NCBI GenBank assembly: GCA_938027385.1
Contig: CALJBF010000330.1
Coordinates: forward strand, 1-11,629
Source: an uncultured Porphyromonadaceae bacterium
Lineage (GTDB): Bacteria > Bacteroidota > Bacteroidia > Bacteroidales > Muribaculaceae
Length of the DNA: 11,629 nucleotides
Direction of reading: 5' to 3'
The notes below the pieces were generated by a model that did not search any database, had not been told where the DNA came from, and was given only the letters and a program-made list of their open reading frames with translations. Made by a program: the position numbers and the translations under genes. This document shows positions 7,001 through 11,629 of the stretch, piece by piece (within the stretch, counting starts at the first letter, position 1; every line of letters begins with the position of its first letter).

Positions 7001-10000
7001 ATCTACAGCGATTACGACAACCAGTACGGCCAGCGCGTCTTCGACACGAACGCCAACACGACACAGGGCTGGGCAGGCACGCTCAACGACATGAACAAGG
7101 CATACACCGACGCCATCAACACCTACAACGACTTCACCTACAAGCTGCACAACGAGAAATACCGCGCGGTAATCATCCCCGTTGTCAAGACCCACGAGGG
7201 CATCTTCATGTACTATCAGGAGATTGCCCAAGTCAACGAGGCTTTCAAGACATGGTTCGCCGAGCAGAACAGCGCCAAGCATGTCATCACCGAGGCCGAA
7301 TATGCCGCACAGGTGCAGAATGCCACCGACCTCATCACCGAGATCAAAGGCAAGGTCAACCTGATGGTACAGCAGGTGAACGCCGCCGCCGTAAACTACT
7401 ACAACACACTTTACGGCCAGTGTTTCTTCGCCATCAACCAGGCAAAGACCACACTCGAGAACGCCGGTCTCACCACCGCCGAGGCTGTGAAGGCTCTTGC
7501 CAACGCACAGGGCTATCTTGATGCCGCCAACTCGATGCATGCCGCCGCAGTCGCAGCGAATCCCGGCAACATCATACTGCCTATGGACGACGTTGCCGAC
7601 CAGCTTGACCTCGTGCAGCCCGCTATCGACCTCAGTAGCGCTGCACTCGGCAAATGGGACGCAAGTTTCGCCGACGCTACCGCTACCTTCAACGCACTTG
7701 GCGAGCGCCTCGACAAATGTGGCGAGACCATCAAGAACGACAATATCGCAGCTCTTGTGGCTCATGTCGTTGCCGCCGATGCTCTTGATTACGCCGCCCA
7801 GAACGACCAGTCGCTCATCGACAATCTCAAGGCACAGCTCGACCAGCTCGCCCAGATTCTCGCCGACGCCGAAAACATCGTCACGGCAGCCGAACAGCTC
7901 AAGGCCAATATCGACGCCGAAAACGCCGCTCACGATAACTACTATAACGTAGTCATCCCCGGGCTCGAAGACGCCTACAAGGCTCTCGTGGATTATGTAA
8001 ACTCGCTGTCGAGCGCCGAGGAGACCAACCTCCAGGCCGCCAAGGTGGCAGTTGACAATGTGAAGGATGTGATTGCACGCAACCACGACCAGCTCACCGT
8101 TCCCGCCAACGAAACCGCCATCAACAACGCCATCACAGCCGCTTACGGCCAGATTGACGCCGCATATCTCACCGCCTTCGGTTTAGAGAAAGACGCCCTG
8201 AACAAACTGCTTGCCGACACCAAGGTAGCGTTCAACAACAGCAAGGTCAACGGCAATCTCGACACCGCTACGCTCAACGGCTACGACGAGGCCATCCACC
8301 AGCTCGACGACAAGATCCAGGTGATGACCAACGGCATAACCGTCGACGACAAGGATACCTTCCGCGACAACGCCAAGGCTTACGCCCAGGAACTCAGCGA
8401 TATCTACGTGGCGCTGATGAAGTCGTACACCATCGTCGAGAGCGACCAGGTTGTAAGCGGCGGCGACCCGCTGCCCGGCATCATCGATGCTCTGCTGGCC
8501 CAGTTCAACGAGACCGCGACCGCCATCAGCGAAGCCCAGGCTGTGCTTGACGGCGCATCTGACGAGGCCAAGGCCCTCATGGGCGATGCCGTACAGCAGT
8601 ACGCCGACGAGCTGAGCGCCCTCAGCACCGCTCTGGGCAACCAGAAGAGCGGCTGGGATGCCGACGGCAATGTCGTTGTAATCAGCAAGGACAAATACAC
8701 CCAGGCCATGACCGACATCCTCGGCCAGGCCGACAACCTCAAGCTGCAGATCAGCAATGCCGTACAGACCGCCCAGCAGGAGGCCGACCGCCGTGCCGCC
8801 AGCGACGCCCAGTACGACGCCCTCAACACCGAGCTGCAGGGTTACCGCGACACTCTCGAGGCTCTCCGCACCACTGCCGAAGAGTTCGGCGTACTCGACC
8901 GCTACGAGGGTATGCTCGACAACATCGAGCGCATGATCAACGTGGCTCAGGACGACATCGACGCACTGAAACCCGCCTACGGACTCACTGCCCAGACCCA
9001 GCTCACCAACAAGAGCGCAATCACCTCTCAGCTTGCATCGGCAACCGCCAACATCCATTACGCCTACACCACCAACGAGGTGATGAAGGCACGCGCCGCC
9101 GTAGAGTCGGCCATGGATGCTGTCATCGGCAATATCGTTCCCTCTGTCAAGAGCGAACTCGAGACCAAGGTCAACGACCTCATCACCCGTTACAACAACC
9201 TGTATGACGCTGTAGCGGCAATCACCTCGTTCAACCCCGACCAGCTCGACGAGTTCATAAACACCCTGGCCGGCTACCGCACCGAGGCTGCCGCCATCGC
9301 TGCCGAGGCCAACAGCATCGTCACCACAGCCGGTGAGAACCGTTTCACCCCGGGCGACGTGAACCTCAACCCCGACGGCGTGGTCAACGTAGCCGACGTG
9401 CAGATGGTAATCAACTGGATCGGCGAAGGCATGACCTATCAGCAGCTTGCCGAGGAGTCGCCGCGCCAGGCAGCCGCCGCCGACGTCAACGGCGACAAGG
9501 ACCTGAACATCGCCGACGTCACAGCCATCATCCAGATGGCTCTCGACTACGACTATGAGGCCACAACCGAAGGTGCAAAGGCCGCTCCGCGCATGGCACT
9601 CGCCAAGGGCGTGCGCCAGAGCCAGAACACCATGGGCATGGTACTCATGAGCGAGGAGGGCAACACCCGCACCTACGCACTGTCGCTTGCCAACACCGAC
9701 GCCCTCATCGGCGGTCAGATCGACCTGACCCTCCCCACCGGTGTGGAACTGGTATCGGCAACCCTGACCGAGCGCGCCGCAGGCCACGACCTGTACCGTT
9801 TCGACAACAGCAACGGTGCCCGCCTGGTTATCGCGTCGCTCGCCAACGAGCAGATCAGCGGCAACGAAGGCGCCCTGCTCATCATCGAGGTCAAGGGCCA
9901 CGGTGTGGTTGAGGCTGAGAACGTGATCTTCGCCGACGCCAACTCAACCGCCCTGAAGGTCGGCAAAGCCGACACCACCATGATCGAGTCGATCACCAAC

Positions 10001-10120
10001 GGCATGCACAACATGAAAGAGCGTGTTTACAACGTGGCCGGTCAGATCATGCGCTCGGCACAGCGCGGCATCAACATCATCCGCCACTCTGACGGCACCA
10101 CCACCAAAGAGATGCATTAA
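4004..10120 (+). CDS. Giant secreted helical-stalk protein with dockerin and cohesin-like modules
   Basis: The product is 2038 residues. Residues 1-20 form a Sec signal peptide (KK, hydrophobic core, cleavage after A-L-A; no lipobox). Residues 21-141 are beta-rich, with LPKGTYRVSL and a closing FANPALELVYDF, resembling the jelly-roll carbohydrate-binding folds of Bacteroidales surface proteins. Residues about 142-1780 are mostly amphipathic helix, rich in Ala, Asp and Asn, with only four Cys. A loose motif (Ala-Asn/Glu...Ala/Leu-His/Tyr...Leu) recurs near 230, 797, 896, 1299 and 1591. Residues 1784-1852 form a type I dockerin-like pair of calcium loops: D1785/N1787/D1791/N1795/D1798 (two extra residues in the loop) and D1827/N1829/D1831/N1835/D1838 (canonical spacing). 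Residues about 1875-1990 form a cohesin-like beta-sandwich, and 2006-2038 a conserved tail. No enzyme domain is seen. The role is inferred: a surface scaffold or adhesin. The gene has its own promoter and is followed 99 nt later by a related cohesin-like gene. Confidence 0.9.
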   Translation: MQKKILASILVTPLAFNALADANLDYLKDPSQWTESGISGDADVFTDTEGGYKAESVIGIGTFTQTIKNLPKGTYRVSLQNPENAQVTVKIGAQEIKPGTDTFEFNISLEKADVTITIAAIDQSKTYSFANPALELVYDFDAQQATLTDALNAVTLLTVNAADQSQEAKALRTLKTQLEARINTITGNIAELDSETLDTYKKFHLYNTPNDIAAAIAQLTADVNAYNDRVTAENDLYDTIQANTAAQNALLAGATDLRTALQAVQTKINATNNDYVKGQCNPGVTEIGNEITAYENAIKEAYKDLTKKGITFDDAQHGVISQEISDLSNKVDQALADWNAYQAFQQKKVELMTAFDQAWTLIAELKGIEGFDTVYTQMISVWQTQINDKYNDTLNGFSIKPDVIAGAAGFVTDDIANAEAAIKFINNVLAAAQEMVKNQNDAMTAANSAYDAVATRFNSLMGKLLPEKYLPEYQQKLADIREALADVRANIDEEYTRHNLTGDDYENALTDITAKIDDLQKFLDDASRLTVLIHDLAALKAYILDETSGKPGKPDLKNAEGEDIVDIYSKFLGTFESLQGAIDDLTLESTPDEIKVVADGIAAEKDNATKLINAFADANVAVKAFAADLNTLKGVVDAKEIFKGSAYNKNTFLNGTYKGLTNDLAGFNDDLTAAADLNAQDCYEAAKSLAETLAQYDAKTQVDNATKEFETDATEANYKVVENLLAQTKTNQATGEYLYKETVTFTAVDTELARIDGNLDTAEGETPTPVKDFTQVDTDLKKLITEINKLQETIDALKANEKAYQDLWNLATPNLDDLLAELIQHNIDTSLTPAEEYYANLINGADNASSLAAQIQKIKDAIDKAHTDKKAVEQTAELTADINAMVNAIGAMKQAITANETAHNAQLAASDRIRKTINDYIDEINDAAIASGAPASLVADWISALNGLLKDGATVNDVDVTGLVPVDRDVNQAYGEGASQSNDSDFQAYYKAIEDAANAIYSDYDNQYGQRVFDTNANTTQGWAGTLNDMNKAYTDAINTYNDFTYKLHNEKYRAVIIPVVKTHEGIFMYYQEIAQVNEAFKTWFAEQNSAKHVITEAEYAAQVQNATDLITEIKGKVNLMVQQVNAAAVNYYNTLYGQCFFAINQAKTTLENAGLTTAEAVKALANAQGYLDAANSMHAAAVAANPGNIILPMDDVADQLDLVQPAIDLSSAALGKWDASFADATATFNALGERLDKCGETIKNDNIAALVAHVVAADALDYAAQNDQSLIDNLKAQLDQLAQILADAENIVTAAEQLKANIDAENAAHDNYYNVVIPGLEDAYKALVDYVNSLSSAEETNLQAAKVAVDNVKDVIARNHDQLTVPANETAINNAITAAYGQIDAAYLTAFGLEKDALNKLLADTKVAFNNSKVNGNLDTATLNGYDEAIHQLDDKIQVMTNGITVDDKDTFRDNAKAYAQELSDIYVALMKSYTIVESDQVVSGGDPLPGIIDALLAQFNETATAISEAQAVLDGASDEAKALMGDAVQQYADELSALSTALGNQKSGWDADGNVVVISKDKYTQAMTDILGQADNLKLQISNAVQTAQQEADRRAASDAQYDALNTELQGYRDTLEALRTTAEEFGVLDRYEGMLDNIERMINVAQDDIDALKPAYGLTAQTQLTNKSAITSQLASATANIHYAYTTNEVMKARAAVESAMDAVIGNIVPSVKSELETKVNDLITRYNNLYDAVAAITSFNPDQLDEFINTLAGYRTEAAAIAAEANSIVTTAGENRFTPGDVNLNPDGVVNVADVQMVINWIGEGMTYQQLAEESPRQAAAADVNGDKDLNIADVTAIIQMALDYDYEATTEGAKAAPRMALAKGVRQSQNTMGMVLMSEEGNTRTYALSLANTDALIGGQIDLTLPTGVELVSATLTERAAGHDLYRFDNSNGARLVIASLANEQISGNEGALLIIEVKGHGVVEAENVIFADANSTALKVGKADTTMIESITNGMHNMKERVYNVAGQIMRSAQRGINIIRHSDGTTTKEMH

Positions 10121-10139
10121 TCTAACCCGAAATCCCGCA

Positions 10140-10194
10140 CCTGCGTGAGGGTGTCGCAGAACCCGCGGGTTCTGCAACATCCTCTCACAGCAGG
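10140..10194 (+). terminator. Strong intercistronic hairpin between the two surface-protein genes
   Basis: The core is a perfect 20-bp palindrome, GCAGAACCCG followed directly by CGGGTTCTGC (10156-10175). With small bulges the stem continues outward: GGTGT (10150-10154) with ACATC (10177-10181), GTGAG (10145-10149) with CTCAC (10184-10188), and CCTGC (10140-10144) with GCAGG (10190-10194). That makes about 25 pairs in all. No T-run follows, so it is not a textbook intrinsic terminator. As no TAnnTTTG promoter lies between it and the next ATG, it may act as a partial terminator, attenuator or mRNA stabiliser within one transcript. Confidence 0.55.
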
Positions 10195-10219
10195 GGTGGA
10201 AAAAGACAATACAGAAATA

Positions 10220-11629
10220 ATGAGATTTTCATACAAACAGTCTGTCGTCAAGGCTCTGCTGCTCTTTGTGGCTCTGGTGAGCGCCAAAGCCGCACAGGCC
10301 GACAACCGCCTGGAAATCGCTCCGGTGACTTTCCTGGATTACGAGACGGTTCAGGTGCCCGTGACGCTTGACAACACAGACCCTGTGGCCTCGTTCCAGT
10401 TTGACGTGGCCCTCCCCGACTGCCTGGAATTCGCAGGCGAGCCGGTAAAGAATCTTGACCGTCTGAGCCAGAACGGCCACCAGATCGCATTCAGGGCTGC
10501 TACCGGCCGCGTGATGGTGATCTCGCGCAACCGCGAGGCTGTTATGGGTAACTCGGGCACCGTGCTCACCCTGCCGGTGCGCGTGAAACCCGGGCAACTC
10601 GACAACAGCGCGCACACGATCAAAGTACGCCACATCACCATGTCTGACGCCGCCGGCACAGAGACCTGGTCACAACCCGCGTTCGACGTGACAGCCACCC
10701 TGCAGGCATCGCGCATCATCGCCAGCGCCGACGCACCTTCGATGGTGTTCGCCCCGGGCCGCTCGCGCATGATAAACGTGAGCATGACCAACAACTGCAA
10801 TATCGACGCATTCCAGCTCGATGTTGTGCTCCCCGAGGGTTTCACCATCGAGGGTGAGATCGAGCTCGGCGCACGCTGCAGCAACACCGCCTACATCGAC
10901 GTTGTTCCGCAGGCCGACGGCCGCACCACACGCCTCATCATGTCTGACATAATGACCAACCACGCCGTAAACGGCAACGAGGGCGTCGTGTTCAGCATGA
11001 ACGTGAAGGCTCCGTTCGACTTCATGGCCGAGACCGCCGAAATCACCGTCAACAACTTCCAGGTATCGTATGCCGCAGGCGCATCGGTTCCCGGCGAGGG
11101 ATTCACCATGGCCGTGGTGAACAGCCAGCAGAGCTACTCGCTGGCCCTGGCCCGCGTGACAGCTCTTGAGAATGCCCTTGAGACCGCCCTCGAGACCATC
11201 GCCACCGAGGCTCCCGACGTGAAAGACAACTTCCCCGGCGACGCCCTGGCCACCCGCATCAGCGACCTGAAAGCCGCAGTGAACGCCGCCTATGAGGGCT
11301 ACACCATCATCGACAGCTACAACTCGCTGATGGAGACCGCCGACGGTATCGCCGCCGACATCGAGGCTCTCGTTGCACAGGCCAAAGAGGCCGAGGCTGC
11401 ATTCAAGGCCGAGGAGAAACGCAAGGCCGACAACCTGGCCGCATACAATGCCGTTCTCGCCGAAATCGAGGCTCTCCAGGCATCGCTCAACACTGCCGCC
11501 GCCAACGTGGCCGAGCAGTACCCCCACGCCAGCGTGACAACCGAGAAAGAGGCAGCACAGAACGCCATCAACGCCGCCAAAACCGCCGCTGACAACGCCT
11601 ATGCCAGTGTGACCGCCGAAGGTGTGTTC
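10220..11629 (+). CDS. Secreted protein with two tandem cohesin-like modules and a helical stalk, cut by the window edge
   Basis: The frame opens at ATG 10220 and stays open for 470 codons to the window end, so the C-terminus is missing. Residues 1-27 form a Sec signal peptide ending in A-Q-A. Residues about 28-160 and 163-302 are two beta-sandwich modules of the same cohesin-like type as the one near the C-terminus of the preceding giant protein. Each shows an early strand F-Q-[FL]-D-V-x-L-P (59-66; 198-205) and, about 50 residues later, G-N-[ES]-G (110-113; 252-255). From about 305 the sequence becomes helical and rich in Ala/Glu/Lys (for example residues 376-425), resembling the stalk of its neighbour. 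No catalytic domain is visible. The gene lies 99 nt after the giant gene across a strong hairpin with no promoter of its own, so co-transcription is likely. Inferred role: partner scaffold that could bind dockerin modules, with tandem adhesin domains as the alternative. The family assignment rests on pattern, not on a search. Confidence 0.9.
   Translation, partial: MRFSYKQSVVKALLLFVALVSAKAAQADNRLEIAPVTFLDYETVQVPVTLDNTDPVASFQFDVALPDCLEFAGEPVKNLDRLSQNGHQIAFRAATGRVMVISRNREAVMGNSGTVLTLPVRVKPGQLDNSAHTIKVRHITMSDAAGTETWSQPAFDVTATLQASRIIASADAPSMVFAPGRSRMINVSMTNNCNIDAFQLDVVLPEGFTIEGEIELGARCSNTAYIDVVPQADGRTTRLIMSDIMTNHAVNGNEGVVFSMNVKAPFDFMAETAEITVNNFQVSYAAGASVPGEGFTMAVVNSQQSYSLALARVTALENALETALETIATEAPDVKDNFPGDALATRISDLKAAVNAAYEGYTIIDSYNSLMETADGIAADIEALVAQAKEAEAAFKAEEKRKADNLAAYNAVLAEIEALQASLNTAAANVAEQYPHASVTTEKEAAQNAINAAKTAADNAYASVTAEGVF

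Noticed and set aside
8183..9901. 572-codon minus-strand open frame (and several shorter ones) opposite the giant gene
   Set aside because: These are antisense shadows created by the strong third-position C/G bias of the giant gene. The translations are low-complexity Gly/Val-rich with no start context or motif.
4004..10120. Cellulosomal enzyme or chemoreceptor
   Set aside because: No glycoside hydrolase fold, no transmembrane segment after the signal peptide and no signalling domain is visible; the dockerin alone does not make it cellulosomal.
1..11629. CRISPR array
   Set aside because: No regularly spaced 25-40-nt direct repeats with unique spacers occur anywhere in the window; the only arrays are gapless 9- and 15-nt tandem repeats.

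Overview
The window looks like a chromosomal segment of a Bacteroidales gut bacterium, most likely of the Muribaculaceae/Prevotella type; that assignment is inference. The reasons are promoter cores matching the Bacteroidetes -7 consensus TAnnTTTG, A/T-rich leaders with no Shine-Dalgarno sequence, a Bacteroidetes-type tyrosine recombinase, a small winged-helix protein of a type common in this phylum, and a secreted-protein tail ending in a 'VYNVAGQ...RGINII' motif.

Left part (1-2419), housekeeping. On the minus strand lie the first 25 codons of an exported protein (cut by the window edge) and the complete ribosome-assembly GTPase gene rsgA. A 368-nt divergent intergenic region separates rsgA from two plus-strand genes: a 72-residue winged-helix protein and a Bcp/PrxQ-type peroxiredoxin. 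The non-coding DNA here holds three short tandem repeats and two hairpin-forming regions.

Middle part (2421-4003). A complete tyrosine recombinase gene on the minus strand converges on bcp with one nucleotide between the stop codons. It is divergent from a giant surface-protein gene. The shared 368-nt intergenic region holds a perfect -7 box for the giant gene, with a run of seven G where the -33 element should be, and a dyad overlapping the core promoter.

Right part (4004-11629), a secreted protein pair. The first gene encodes a 2038-residue exported protein: signal peptide, beta-rich N-terminal domain, about 1640 residues of mostly helical sequence, a type I dockerin-like double calcium-binding repeat, a cohesin-like beta-sandwich module and a short conserved tail. 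After a 99-nt gap dominated by a strong hairpin comes a second exported protein, open to the window edge. It starts with two tandem modules of the same cohesin-like type and then runs into similar Ala/Glu-rich helical sequence. Together the two genes resemble a non-cellulosomal cohesin-dockerin assembly on long helical stalks. No enzyme domain is visible in either, so the best inference is a structural or adhesive surface scaffold.
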